This document shows positions 13,001-23,133 of a stretch of 64,000 bases of DNA, piece by piece. The notes under the pieces are model-generated. The model saw only the letters and a list, made by a program, of their open reading frames with translations, had not been told where the DNA came from and made no database searches. Source of the DNA: Eutreptiella sp. 'Long Island Sound 2002' (taxonomy: Eukaryota; Euglenozoa; Euglenophyceae; Eutreptiales; Eutreptiaceae); assembly GCA_964036045.1 (NCBI GenBank), contig OZ038388.1, forward strand, positions 6,784,058 through 6,848,057. The letters run 5' to 3'. Position numbers and translations under genes: made by a program. Within the stretch, counting starts at the first letter, position 1. Every line of letters starts with the position of its first letter.

Positions 13001-14388
13001 AGGGTCTCCACTCGTGATCCTCCCGGAGGAGTCTCGCGGCGGAGTCTGGCCTCTGCCTCCTCCATTGCGGCGGCGGTCGCTGCGGCAGCCCGCACTTCGG
13101 CTTCCTCCCGAGCACGAGCCGCCTCGGCTTCCCGGGCCTGCTGCAGCCGCGCCTTCTGCGCCTCCAACGCCGCCAGCTCCGCCTCCGTCTTGGCCTTCTC
13201 CTCAGCGACCTTCAGTCGCGCGGCCTCGATGGCGTCCTTCTTGGCGGCGTCCGCCTGGGCCTTAGCCGTCGCTTCGGCGTGGGCCCTTTCCTCCGCCTCC
13301 TTCTTTGCCCTCTCTTGGGCAAGCGCCCCTTCCAGCGCCCTCACCTCGGCCTCCCTGCAGGCAATGGCCTCCTGCGTCAGGCGGGCTTCCTCGTCGGCTG
13401 CCGCCAACTCACCGTTGACCTGGGCAGTCGCTGCCCCATGGGCGGCTACGGCCGTGAGTCCGGCCGCAATGGCCGCCACAGTCTGGGCGTGGATGGCCAT
13501 GCCATGCGCCCACTCCGCAGCCTCCTCCTGGGCGATGCCGACGGCGCCCTCCACAGCAGCGCTGTGCTGCCTGGCCCGTTGCCGGGCAACCCGAAGTTTG
13601 CAGGGCACCCCACAGGCGCGCTCACAGGCGCGCGCCACGTCCCTGTCGGGAGCGACGCTGCTGCTGGAGCTGGCCTGGTCGGCCGGCATCCTCCCGCGGT
13701 GGGCCAACTCCACGTCGCTGCTGGGGCCTGCTGGGGCCTGCTGGGGCCTCAGGAGCAGCGGACGGGGCTTGGCCTTGGTCTGCCTGGCGACTTGGATGAA
13801 GTCGCCGAGGGTGGCGTGGCCGGGGTGATGACCACCATTGGCCCGTTGGGGACTGGGGGCTGGGGTTCCGCCCTTGGTGCCTTGGGCGGCTTCGGCGGCC
13901 AGGGACTCCTGGTACTCCCGCCACTTCCGGTCCTGCTTCCTGTCCCCGGCGGACCGCTTCTCCTTCCCCGGAGACGCGCTGCTGCTGCCCTGCAGCCTGC
14001 GCTCGCTCCCCGGTTCCGGGAAGTTCTTTTCGATCATGTCCCACATGGAGACATTGATCGAGGCGCCCGACGGGTACTCGTTGGAGTCCTCGTCCTCCTC
14101 AATCCCGTCGGGGCGCAGCCCTTCGCCGGGCCTGTCCGGCCGGGTCCAGGTCCTCCACCGCTTGCGGCGGAAGCGGTACTCGTACCCTTCCGCCCGCAGC
14201 CACTCCTCCACTGCCCGCAGGCGGTCCTCCCCCATGTCCTCCCGGAGCTCGAAGCTCCCGGGCATGCCGCCTTCGCACTGGGGGTGTCTGTGGCGGTAGT
14301 GCTGGTCCCAAACCAACCCACGCAGCAGGCGTGCCGCATGGGGGTGGGGCCGCGGCCACGTCCTGCCCGCTTCTTGCCAGTTTACCAT
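10057..14388 (-). CDS. gag: Chromovirus 1 Gag (1443 aa)
   Basis: One uninterrupted frame starting at ATG 14388, far longer than a usual Ty3/gypsy Gag (about 300-500 aa). Residues ~1-100 are basic. About 322-452 is an Ala/Glu/Arg-rich coiled coil. About 596-672 is a Gly/Pro-rich collagen-like stretch with repeated PPGGGP. About 676-738 is a second coiled coil with leucine heptads. The retrotransposon capsid-like domain (MYDGNPLNLDRFLEKLDDWG) starts near 970 and runs to about 1215. A zinc knuckle CFVC..H....C lies near 1316. A Lys/Asn-rich tail leads to TAG. Capsid and nucleocapsid roles follow from family knowledge; the N-terminal half is unassigned. Confidence 0.88.
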   Translation of the reverse strand: MVNWQEAGRTWPRPHPHAARLLRGLVWDQHYRHRHPQCEGGMPGSFELREDMGEDRLRAVEEWLRAEGYEYRFRRKRWRTWTRPDRPGEGLRPDGIEEDEDSNEYPSGASINVSMWDMIEKNFPEPGSERRLQGSSSASPGKEKRSAGDRKQDRKWREYQESLAAEAAQGTKGGTPAPSPQRANGGHHPGHATLGDFIQVARQTKAKPRPLLLRPQQAPAGPSSDVELAHRGRMPADQASSSSSVAPDRDVARACERACGVPCKLRVARQRARQHSAAVEGAVGIAQEEAAEWAHGMAIHAQTVAAIAAGLTAVAAHGAATAQVNGELAAADEEARLTQEAIACREAEVRALEGALAQERAKKEAEERAHAEATAKAQADAAKKDAIEAARLKVAEEKAKTEAELAALEAQKARLQQAREAEAARAREEAEVRAAAATAAAMEEAEARLRRETPPGGSRVETLRKLFEGDASSKMTLDEVDTGSSGSSGPTAHRRRKGKGKTPERPRRPAGGHPHDSDPFFTASDGPATGDERGRRHRQVVAWTGGGGGDVPMEPEGEDEDLPPPYRSSESSETETPRWGDMDEDDDMDFGITRKRPSSDPPRRPGGDPPGPPGGGPSGPPGGGPPSGPPGGGPPGGGGPPGPGGPGGGPPGGPPGDPDDPPGNGDPDTTWRSIVYLRRRVQFLEREVDTGKGEMTRISEVAARAQRELDIARAETRQLNTVISGLQQRLDALEARGSVGSDHPPLESGSSDDSWGPGPGPGRPHAPGGAPRSRPSASAPSLTAPSHHSAGRRNERVAPGSGSEDWRDEWLSAEYRSRRAPPRTPVRPRRPAPAPEPIPMAGGRYGGLRDEVPRGDVEWDVGEGEDLDLDLEEFDISPPRGVRWEAAERSRRRRDEDAYMEGVRREHLGSAYMEEPRRSHRDSMEKMDVAAVGVRGRGRWEPRSTSRPPFMVSKAADAAVWEDLKDIKPPMYDGNPLNLDRFLEKLDDWGLTVTEDLPPADAERYVFRRFRYRLPEVLGELYFVATKEGRIKTLKEAKKWLNEQERLDAPQVAAKRWKSIKLEHDGREIRLRDWRDFRGKYTLFRRNVEDWNEGDEQARLLSMLPEAWIKRVTKEEYKRAKSNHTVKMMLPKEYHTNVVAWTRKNVARDVKRHSLRNALLITITGDREKTAMWRLDECELSGQTICLQAIPARMSCDEILEWVGEEVLKEYRNLHHTRGLRPGDRDVNYVGEGPGGEAAMDPAGAGGDETLVDDDNDDEPAEVAVCAFVAKNLSAGCKPGNWKPLHQGWRKQEKRDPRRIGDPPLSFGEFIRAHPQGCFVCYGRKRGFNHDHRTCPVHKADTEAYKKAHGSKKRAPAGIREAKVEVDRDELSKLVSQGTELAKEIQEIKRNWVPRSDNKNKENNQNNQNEDKDKKPTRSERRKKGVNEVDAEENTPSSTTDAP

Positions 14389-14836
14389 GGCAGCGGGGGG
14401 CGTAGTTGGTCTTGAGGTCCTTGGTGGTCACTCGTTGCGCTCAACGAACTGGTTCTGGTGGTGTTTGTTGAGGCGGGTGATGCAGCACTGGACTGGGTGT
14501 GCGGCTGGTGCTGGTCAGCCGGTGGTTGTGGAGGTGGTTGACGCGGCCTTGCTGGTCGGCCGATGGGACTCGCTGATGCAGGAGTCCTGGTCAGTCCACT
14601 TCCTTCACGGCCGCGGCGCGGTCAGGGCGATGCTCTGGACGGCGCTGTGGGCTCAGTGACGATCTCGGCGCTGTCGCTGGGCGGCGCTGCGAGCCGCTGC
14701 GCTGCGCTGCGAGCTGCTGCGCTGCGCTGCGAGCTGCGAGCTGCGAGCTGCTACGCCGCGCTGCTCGGGGTTGGTGGCCCCGAGTGGCACGCGAGGGCTG
14801 GGTAACCCCGCGGCGGTGAAACGCTGTTGACGCGTT
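14389..14836. other. GC-rich leader of chromovirus 1, truncated
   Basis: Upstream of the Gag ATG on the minus strand. It contains no gene that I can support. Short direct repeats of GCGAGCTGC and CTGCGCTGC cluster at 14685-14760. A primer-binding site or LTR would be expected here, but I see no TGGTAGCAGAG-type match and no copy of the 3593-5076 sequence. R2 copy 3 begins directly afterwards, so the 5' LTR is probably missing. Confidence 0.5.
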
Positions 14837-14837
14837 C

Positions 14838-15178
14838 CCGTGGGGGGCCGGCCACGGGACGCTGCGGTGACACGCACAGGTGAGCAGGCAGGCAAAGCAC
14901 TACGCTCACAAGGGCATCAATACGCTCGTGTCATGTGACAAATCGTTTCAGGATCCTTGCCACTCTGCAACAAGGGAACGAAAGTATGTACAGCAACACA
15001 TCAGGATATGTACACATGGGGTTAAGACTGGACTGGGGTAAGGGCATCACAGGACCATAGACACTCAGTCCCAACTCGTATCCCAATCCCAGGTCCGACC
15101 CTCTCAGTGGCTGGTGGGGGCGGGGGCTCAAACACAACCCATGCCCTGCTCAGTCCGGACCCTGAAACCCTGCCATCA
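14838..15178. repeat. Repeat R2, copy 3 (truncated)
   Basis: Matches the first ~350 bp of R2 (copy 1 from ~541, copy 2 from 19258) with very few differences, then stops abruptly after CCCTGCCATCA. What follows is unrelated, AT-richer sequence. It retains the CCCGTGG...CCACGGG inverted motif at its start. Confidence 0.85.
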
Positions 15179-16305
15179 CCTTTGATTTTACCGGGCACAA
15201 AATGGCCAAAACCCGGATTCTATCCAAATGGTTGACAAAATTGACACATCTTTGTTGTGTATTAAGCTTGTTTTGAAAATTTTGTGGTTTTCGCCTATCA
15301 TTCATGATAACAGTTGACGCATGGCTCATTTTGAGTGCCAAGATGTCATGCACATCCAATATTTCGGGCAAAACAAAAACTCAATTTGTGTGGAGAAATG
15401 AATTACTTACTTGTCCAACACATTACAAAATGGAAACCATTGCAATGTATGTAGACAACATAGATTGACCCTGATCTACACACGATTCACATTGTCCTTG
15501 TGCTTTTTGTCTTGCACCATGCAGTTATAATGTGATATGCTCGTCAATACCCGAACTTTTCATAACAAACATTTCACTAAAAAAAGTCATACAAATGCCC
15601 AATCATTTGCTTCACCCAATGTCTAGCAACCGATCACTGCACCTACCAACTGTCGTCAACCTTGTACGCCGCCCTAAACTCTGACCAAAACTGATCTTCT
15701 TGCAGTCTCTGCCTCCCATGCGTTTTATTACTTCAAATGTTGCAAAATCAATCCTTGCCAAGCATGCAATGGGTTGTTGCACTTCACAGGGTTGCGTAAT
15801 CGTAATATGCAAAATGAGTCTCGCACATGCAAAATCGCTCGCTGTATGTCAGCATGGCAGCAACAACTAATGGATGCAGGAAATGCCTGTGCTGCCATCA
15901 ATCCTTGCCAAGCATGCAGTGGGTTGTTGCACTTCAGCGGGTTGCTGATAAATATTAACTGGTGAAGCAACAGAAAAATTGTCATCGCTGTGTGTTGTAC
16001 CTTCAGCAGATGGTTCAAAAACAGCTGTAATCAATTAACTTACAAATTCAGAAGAGGCCACTGGCTGAACTGTAACTCTGACTACCATCAACGAATCGTA
16101 ATATGCAAAATGAGTCTTGCAGCTGCAAAGTCGCTGCATTTCAGCAACAGCTAATGGATGGAGGAACACAAAAAAACATGCAGTGCGCCCCATGCCTCTG
16201 GTGTCAGCAAACTTGGCACAATGTGCAGTGGGTTGTTGTGCAGCAATGGTTTGCTGAGAAAGAATCACTGATCAAGAAACAGAGAAGTAGCTCAAGTTAA
16301 GCAAT
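15179..16305. repeat. AT-richer patch with diverged direct repeats
   Basis: No gene supported. Two ~45-bp copies share TCCTTGCCAAGCATGCA (15755 and 15902). A second module sharing TCGTAATATGCAAAATGAGTC occurs at about 15797 and 16086. Copies are roughly 150 and 290 bp apart and clearly diverged. The composition differs from the GC-rich elements on either side, which suggests a separate origin or a slice of host intergenic DNA. Confidence 0.5.
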
Positions 16306-16317
16306 CAAACATTGTGA

Positions 16318-16510
16318 CTGTCCCTGCTGGCCTTGCAGAAGCTGCTGCTGCTGCTGCCCCTGCAGAAGTTGCTGCAACAGCTGCCCCTGCTGCCCCTGCA
16401 GAAAATGCTGCTGCTGCCCCTGCAGAAAATGCTGCTGCCCCTGGAGATGCTGCCCTTGCAGAAATTGCTGCCCTTGCAGAAGTTGCTGCCCTTGCAGAAG
16501 TTGCTGCAGC
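16318..16510. repeat. Tandem repeat around CTGCCCCTGCAGAA
   Basis: Short units of about 18-24 bp built on CTGCCCCTGCAGAA with GCTG or TTGCTG spacers follow one another. A plus-strand open frame (16314-16796) translates them as Ala/Glu/Pro repeats, and a minus-strand frame as Gln/Leu repeats. Simple-repeat translation explains both, so I do not call a gene. Similarity of units is highest near 16440-16500. Confidence 0.65.
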
Positions 16511-16837
16511 GTGTTATGGTTCTGTGCTCGTGCTGGCAGCAATGGCAACCCTTATGGAGGCAACGCTGTCAGGACACTCTGCAATGGGTGCACTGGTTGC
16601 TGTGTTGGTGGTGGCATCAAACTTTGCAATACCTGTGTTACCAACTGTGTCGGCATCTGCGGCATCTGTGTCGGCAACTGTGTCTGCTGTGAAACTGAGC
16701 CCTGATTACCTGCCTCCTGACCCTGCCCTTGATTTCGCAGCAACTCCAGAATGGATTCGAGCTTGGAGGAAACGTCATCCCGTGCTTGGATTGTAGTGTC
16801 TGCTTTGTCCTCTGCCTCGACACCCTGCTCCGCATGC

Positions 16838-16887
16838 GCTGCTGCTGCTGCTGCTGCTGCTACAGCAGCTGCTGCTTCCTTCTTCTA
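16838..16887. repeat. CTG/CAG microsatellite at the A2 fragment edge
   Basis: Pure GCTGCTGCTG units from about 16840, an imperfect continuation (TACAGCAGCTGCTGC), then CTTCTTCT. It sits exactly where homology of the family A fragment ends. Confidence 0.75.
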
Positions 16888-17830
16888 TAGTCTCAACAGC
16901 ATCTTGAGGTGGTAGGCGATCCTTCAAGTCACCCAAGGCGAGTCCATCGCTTTCTCGTTGTATAGCCTGGACCAGAGTCGGGTCCAGATCCTCCCAGGGA
17001 ATGGAGGTAAGACCTCCGTCCACCACGCTGAGCATACTCCCCCCTCCGGGCTTCCCAATAGGCGTCTTGCGTCCCAGAGGCACGTAGATGGCCTCATTAG
17101 GCAAACGAACAGAGCTGATAGTCAACCCCTCCAGGAGGTTTCGCCAGTACTCGTTGCCCCCATGGGCTCCCCAATCGGGGGAACACAGGACCATACGGGA
17201 ACGTTCCAAGGCCACCTTGGTCAGCACCTTCCCCAGTTCACTGAACCTGGGGTTCCCGTAGGCCATCCCGAAAGAGGGCCAGTAAAATTTGTAGCTGCAG
17301 TTCTTCCCATTGCTGCAGTAAAGGTCCAGTACATGCTGCTTGTCGCTGGCGAACAGCTCCACACTCAGGTCTTCTCGAGAGTAACCCAACTCCTTCAGAC
17401 CTTGGTCTAGGACTTCCCCCAATAGTTGATAGTCCTCAGTTTTGGAGGCCGCCATCATGTTCGAGGGCTCCTCCTTCGATAGCCTCAGGTAACTCGAGGT
17501 ATGTTCCGACTGCTCCAGTGGCACAGACTCTCTGCCACTGCCGTGGTCCACGTAGAGGAGGTAGGGCGCTTGCAGCGTCAGGGATTGTATCTGGGAGTGC
17601 TGTACGAAGAAGTCAGTCCCCAGTACAAAGTCGAAGGCCTCAGTGTCCATCACATAGAACCGATGGGCGATAGTCCGGGAGCCCATAGGTACCTCCACGT
17701 CACAGTCCCCGCAGCTGTGCACCACATGTCCATCCCCCATGCGTATAGCAGCGGTGGTCATGGTGTTTTTCAGGCTCCCACAAGGTAAAATTTTCTTGGC
17801 CACTATAGATATGGTGGCGCCAGTGTCCTA
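16888..17830 (-). pseudogene. Family A fragment (A2): protease and MT-like module
   Basis: About 97-98% similar by eye to 40149-41091 of element A. It carries retropepsin DTGA immediately after a TAG at 17828-17830, the hallmark VLGTDFF, and the MT-like module (VELFASDKQH ... GNPRFSELGKVLTKVALERSRMVL). Homology stops just after the codons for DAVET. The RT, integrase and LTRs are absent, so this is an immobile fragment. The TAG directly before the protease motif is shared with element A, so it predates both copies. Confidence 0.85.
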
Positions 17831-17908
17831 TACCCCCAGGTATTCGCGTCCCCCTAGTCGGATACGTACCCAAAACACCAGGTCTTGGGTGCCACCAGAG
17901 CGTCCCCG

Positions 17909-19258
17909 TCAGAACTCCGCGGGACAGGTCACCTCGAACCCCTTGTTCCGCAATTTGCGGGCCATCCTCATGAAACGGCTCCTCTTCTTAGCGTTGCCGT
18001 CCATCACCACCTTCATGCTCACGCTTGGCTCCTTGTTCTTGCTGGGCCTGCGTTTGTGAGCGTGTGGTTGGACCAGACTGCCCTCCAGAGGGCTCGGAGT
18101 TCCCCCCTGGATTAGGGTTGGGGTTGCCTCCGTTCTTGTCCTTGTTCTTGTTGTCGGGCTGGCGGTTAGCGCCTCCTCCTCGTCCACCTTGACCCTTGTC
18201 TTGCCCTTGACCACGTCCTTTCGACTTGCCCTTGCCGGAGTCGTTGCCTTTGGCTTTGCCTCCAGCTTTGCCTGAGCCTTTGCCAGGATCTTCACCTTTA
18301 AGCTTCGCCGATAGGCGTTGCTTATGGTAGCACTCATCCTCGTAGTGCTTCCGCTTACCGCAGAATGCACACGTGATGGTGCACCGGTAATGATCCGGCA
18401 GCTTCGCTTTGGCGCCGGTGTTCTTCTCCTGCTGCTTCCCCTGGACTACGAAGCAGTCTCGCTGCTCGCAGTCAGGGGCGTGCTGCAGGTGGCCCTGCTC
18501 GTCTCTGGCATCACACAAGAATAGCTCCTTCACGTTCTCCATAGTACGGGCCTGCGGGTTTTTCGGGGGTAGTCCCCTGCCCAGGTCGGGACCCTTGGTA
18601 CCCTTTGCCATGGCCTCCAGAACCTCCACCACCAGGACGGTAGTTGTTCAAGTGCTGGTCGCTCTCCTTCTCCAGCGCCAGCTCCAGGAGTAGCACGCAT
18701 AGATCCTCGTAGCGGAGGGATCTAGCCTTGCGCTCCGCCGCCGAACGGCACTCGTCCCATAGCTCTCGAGGGAGCTTGGCCACCAACCAGAACAGCAGGT
18801 CGTCGCTGCTGTAGGAACCGGGCGTCAGTCGTCCAGCCCAGTGATCCAGGTCAGCCAACAGCTCTGAGACCCTGCCAGGTTTGGGGTTGTTGGGCAGCAT
18901 GGGCAGGTTCTGGATCTCGGCCCTGATGGAGAGGTCGGTTTCGTAGGTCGGGTACTGCCTCTTCAGGGCAACCAACACATCGGCAAAGGTGGCGGAGTTA
19001 GTCACGATCTGCCTGACCTGCTTCTCCAGGTACTTGGTCTTGCAGCACTGCAGGAGCAGATCGCACTTCACTCGCCCACTAGCGTGGGTTTGGCCGGTCA
19101 GTCGTAGAAACCCGGCCAAAATTCTCAGCGAACTCGCTGAGGTCCTTGCCTGTGAACTCAGGCAGGTTCACCACGATCTTGGAGGTGGCAATAGCCTTCG
19201 CCTCCTGAGACCTGCGTCCCTCAGGGCGTCGGGTCTTCTTCTTCTTCTTCTTCTTCTT
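17909..19258 (-). pseudogene. gag: Family A fragment (A2): Gag capsid and nucleocapsid
   Basis: The counterpart of 38722-40070 in element A. The capsid-like region (FLRLTGQTHASGRVK, then LLLQCCKTKYLEKQV) is followed by a zinc knuckle CAFCGKRKHYEDEC and a Lys/Gly-rich tail ending PAEF-TGA at 17909. Frameshifts relative to A occur near 19110 (one extra G), near 18610 and in the Lys-rich tail, so it is inactive. It lacks the early TGA found in A at 39849, which shows that one is private to A. The upstream edge lies in a run of AAG codons. Confidence 0.85.
19228..19258. repeat. CTT/AAG microsatellite at the second A2 edge
   Basis: A run of CTT triplets (poly-lysine codons on the minus strand) marks the junction between A2 and R2 copy 2. 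Element A has a matching but shorter run inside Gag at 38728-38745. Confidence 0.75.
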
Positions 19259-21431
19259 CGGTGAGCAGGCAGGGAAAGCACTACGCTCACAAGGGCATCA
19301 ATACGCACGTGTCATGTGACAAAGCGTTTCAGGATCCTTGCCACTCTGCAACAAGGGAACGAAAGTATGTACAGCAACACATCAGGATATGTACACATGG
19401 GGTTAAGACTGGACTGGGGTAAGGGCATCACAGGACCATAGACACTCAGTCCCAACTCGTATCCCAATCCCAGGTCCGACCCTCTCAGTGGCTGGTGGGG
19501 GCGGGGGCTCAAACACAACCCATGCCCTGCTCAGTCCGGACCCTGAAACCCTGCCATTGGGGGGAGGTGTCCCGCCCAGCCACAGGCGGGTTCCTGGGAA
19601 CCAAGGGGCTCCAATGCCAACCGACTGTGGCTCCCCATGCTGCCTTAACGGCAGGTTCCAACTCCTCTCTGAGCCAGAGATATGGCCCCGCCATTATCAC
19701 CTAGGAGTTGGTAGCTGAAAATGGGCTGTTTCAGCCCAAACTGATATTAACTCAAAAATCCCCAAAATTGACCCCTCGTCTGGACCTGCCAGAGGTAGGG
19801 ACGCGGCAACTGACCCTATGCCCTTCGAGTACGAACTCCCTGGAGCCCTCACCCAACCTGGTTCCCTCTGAGGTCCCGGCATCAGGGCAACACGGATTCG
19901 TCATGTGGGGTCATGATGCCAAAATCACCAAAATTGGCGTCATTCCCACGCGTGACTCGCCCGGCCAGGGCAAGGCCAATGGCTTTCAGGCTAGGAGGCA
20001 GGACCTAGGACTCATATCTGAGTGTACAACTTGAAATTAGGTCCGGGCTCCCTGTGGGCATAGAGGAATGGGGCCGCCAATTGACCACACTGAGGGGTGA
20101 AATTGAGGTCCCAAAATGGGGTCATTTTGGCTGCTCGAAATGAGCCAAAATTCGGGGTGCTCCCAATGGTATATCTCCACGCCGGCTTGGAGATCGGATC
20201 CGCCATTCCATACGCGATCCACTGGGAGTCCAACGAAGACTCCCATGCCCTTGGCTTTCAGAGATCTCCATGCCACTTGGTGTGGTGACGATCCCAATTG
20301 GGTCCACAAATGCCAAAATGGCAAAATTGCCCACACTCACCTTGGGCTAGCGCCTTGACCAAGGTTGCTCCGCTTCGCCCACGTGGTGTGTGAACCATGG
20401 GGAATAATATACATAACACCCATGTCATATACGGTCCATTGGTCCATGCGTCCGGCGTGCACGGGTGGGCTCAACATGGTGCACGGCGGGCAGCAAAAGT
20501 GGAAAATTGCTCAAAATGGTCAAAAATGCGCACACTCATGGTTAGGGCAAATGAGGCACATGCCCGACTTGGACCGGAGTGTGCCATAGGATTGGTATCA
20601 AGTAATGTGTGTCCAACATATCTTTTGGGCGTCGCCCAACTCCTCCGGTTTTTGGGAATGGCAGGGTCGCCAAGTGAGCCCATGATTTGGGATAGTCCCA
20701 AATCGCCAACATGGCGGCCACGGTATGCCAAGCCCAAGAGGAGTTATTCGCCGGGTCCAAGATATGTTGGGCACCGAAGTATGTACCCTCCTCACATACT
20801 TGGGTCATGATGTCAATTGAGCGCAACGTTGAGATACAAGGTCGCCACTTGACATCATGACGGGCCAAAAACGGCAAAATTGGCACAAAGACACACAAAA
20901 GTGCCTTGAAAGGCGCACAATTATATTATAGTATCTTCGGCTTGGATCGTGCAATCAACTAATCCTTCTAAACACAATGACTTGACACCAATGACCTTCA
21001 ATTCCACGTATGTGCTCCACTTGGGGCGCTTTGAAAGGTTACGAGCGCTACTTCCCAAGTGGGCACATGAAAATATGGAAAATTGCAAAACACACACCTT
21101 GCTCCCAACACATCGCTTCGGGATCGCCACACAAGCTTCCCTTCACGAAGGTTAGGCTTGCAATTGATCGTAGGGAGTATGCAGAAGAGGCTTGCACAAT
21201 ATGAGGTCCATTGGCGGGCTTGGCTTGGAGCGATGGACCCGCCAAATGGGCACGCAACACAACACAAGGCATATACTCCATATTGCCCAAAAAGGTAGCT
21301 CCCCCCACGATATGTCATGCCCCTCCAAGGGCATAACTTTGTGTCAATCGCTCATAGGAACTCAAGGAGAGTTCCTATGCAACACCAACACTCGCGCGCT
21401 ACACTCGAAAGTTATCTTAACGCACGCAATA

Positions 21432-22082
21432 TCATGGCCATAGAGTTACAACGTAAACTCTACCCTCTTGACCATGATCCATTACACTAGCGCGCACGTG
21501 TGGATACGCAAGGCATATGATGCTTCCTAAATTACGTCGGGAGTATTGTGAATACATCCCACGTTTCCTTATTGTCATTCCTCGCAAGCAACACGAGATA
21601 TGACCTTCACAAGTGGCCTCACGAATCAACTTTGTTTTGCCCATATCTTTAAGACAAATGGAGGGCAGGATAAAAGGAAAGTTGATTCGTGCATAGGGAA
21701 GCACATAGGTCCACTCGAAAGAGATCAAATCAAGTGCGGGGATGTCGAAGTCGAAAATCCGATTTCGACATCCTGAAAAATTCGGATTAAGGTTGCGAGT
21801 GTAGAATGTGAAAATTGCGGATGCATCAACGCAATCCCTGAAGACTTTAGAGCCTTCGTCACGGATAGCGTTAAAATTTCCATTATAAACAGTTAAACTG
21901 GCGGTTACGGTAAAGTCGCGATCCAACCGCCAGCAGTCAAAACAGTGAATATCAGAACGGAAGCGTAAAAATTGACGGAAACAATATGAAAATAAAACCC
22001 TGTTGATTCCTGATGTTCTGATATATAAATCTCCGCTGGCGGTGCATCGATTGCCGATGCGGGGCTTTACGGCACGGAACAC
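21432..22082 (-). CDS. Hypothetical 216-aa protein inside R2
   Basis: ATG at 22082, uninterrupted for 216 codons. I recognise no family. It is rich in Phe, Ile, Arg and Cys with no clear signal peptide or membrane segment. The underlying DNA is more AT-rich than the rest of R2. The same frame is broken by an 8-bp deletion in copy 1. With only two copies, one broken, there is no evidence of protein-level selection. It may be a chance frame. Confidence 0.25.
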   Translation of the reverse strand: MFRAVKPRIGNRCTASGDLYIRTSGINRVLFSYCFRQFLRFRSDIHCFDCWRLDRDFTVTASLTVYNGNFNAIRDEGSKVFRDCVDASAIFTFYTRNLNPNFSGCRNRIFDFDIPALDLISFEWTYVLPYARINFPFILPSICLKDMGKTKLIREATCEGHISCCLRGMTIRKRGMYSQYSRRNLGSIICLAYPHVRASVMDHGQEGRVYVVTLWP

Positions 22083-22117
22083 GCTCCCGCCGGGCTCGCA
22101 CCGGGCGTCAACGGGCG

Positions 22118-22265
22118 CCTTCCGTACATGGGGTTAGTGGACCGGAGACCGGTCTTCCCTTCCGTACTTGGGGTTAGTGGACCGGAGACCGGTTGTATGC
22201 CGTAACCTAGCCATGGGGTTCCGGAGACCGGTTGTATGCCGTAACCTAGCCATGGGGTACTGGGT
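22118..22265. repeat. Short tandem duplications at the R2 end (copy 2)
   Basis: Same two pairs of ~38-bp units as at 3438-3585, sharing GGTTAGTGGACCGGAGACCG and TGTATGCCGTAACCTAGCC. Confidence 0.7.
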
Positions 22266-22273
22266 ACCGCTTC

Positions 22274-22360
22274 AGGACGTCCCCCTGGTAAGACCTTCTT
22301 TCTGCAATGTCAAAGGAGGCATCCCGAGCTCCCGAAGATACCTACCTACCTACCTTTACC
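22274..22360. repeat. Segment V, copy 1
   Basis: About 85 bp matching 30317-30402, including GACGTCCCC, TAAGACCTTCTT and GGCATCCCGAGCTCC. Here it follows R2; at 30 kb it follows unit U. It therefore behaves as a separate building block. Confidence 0.75.
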
Positions 22361-23080
22361 TATTTAAGCTACAACCTTTGGGATCGCGTTTCAACACGTT
22401 TAGCTGCGCGCTTTTTTGCCTACACGCTTCCTATGATAACTACCTTCAATTTCAGCTATGTAGAGAATTTTCGTGGTGTTTTACTTATCTTTTAATTTCA
22501 TTCTCGCGCTAGGCGCCATTGCGGGCGACGAGAAAAGGCAAATCAGCTTTGTGATTGGAGTCCAATATTGCATCATCATTGGCGCACGATCGGGATACAT
22601 TGGCAGAAATATTCGAGTTGGTTGTCAAAAAAAACACGCTCGTGAACCCAGTGTTTCAAGCGATCATGTTGAGCGACCCCTAAGGTAAAGTAGCCAATTA
22701 CTGTACCAAATCAATGCTACTAAAATTATAGGCCGCAATTAAAGCTGGCAGCTATAAATTGACAATGTTTTAGGTCAAATCCTGAAGTTTTGAAATGTTT
22801 TTGGTTCAATATGCAGAATCTAAATAGTACTGGAGAAATCGGTGCCAGACGGGGCCGCGCAGAGATCACAGGATCGCGGTCGCGCCTGTTTCTGTGCCAG
22901 CAAAGAAGAGAGAAGATCTCAGGAATTTTACGACAAAATTCATAATAAATTAGACAGAAAGCTGCGAAATTAATTTTTCTCTGGATTGATGTGTTCAGAA
23001 GCGTGACAGCAAAAGAATCGCACGCCAGTGGATTGCGGAGGTAACAAAAACAAAAACACAATGCACAGGAAGCACGCGCC
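22361..23080. other. Non-coding spacer before the transposase relic
   Basis: AT-rich sequence with no supported gene and no match elsewhere in the window. It may include the 5' part of the pogo-like transposon, but I could not identify a terminal inverted repeat. Confidence 0.4.
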
Positions 23081-23133
23081 AGAAGACCGTGGTCCCGAAG
23101 CCTCCCTTCGAGGTCCTATACATCCTTCCACTA

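Larger units (their letters stand above)
19258..22274. repeat. Repeat R2, copy 2 (full length)
   Basis: The best-preserved copy of the ~3-kb repeat, homologous to 584-3592 along its length with only scattered changes. It keeps the open frame at 21432-22082, which copy 1 has lost. After GGGTACCGCTTCA it is followed by segment V (22274-22360), whereas copy 1 is followed by unrelated DNA. This places the R2 boundary at that motif. Confidence 0.85.

Noticed and set aside
10039-14415. Long plus-strand frames opposite Gag of chromovirus 1 (for example 10039-11178, 12731-13828, 13279-14415)
   Set aside because: They are antisense shadows of a GC-rich, Arg/Ala/Gly-rich coding frame and carry no domain.
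16314-16796. Plus-strand 160-codon Ala/Glu/Pro-rich frame
   Set aside because: Explained by the CTGCCCCTGCAGAA tandem repeat; the rest lacks any recognisable feature.
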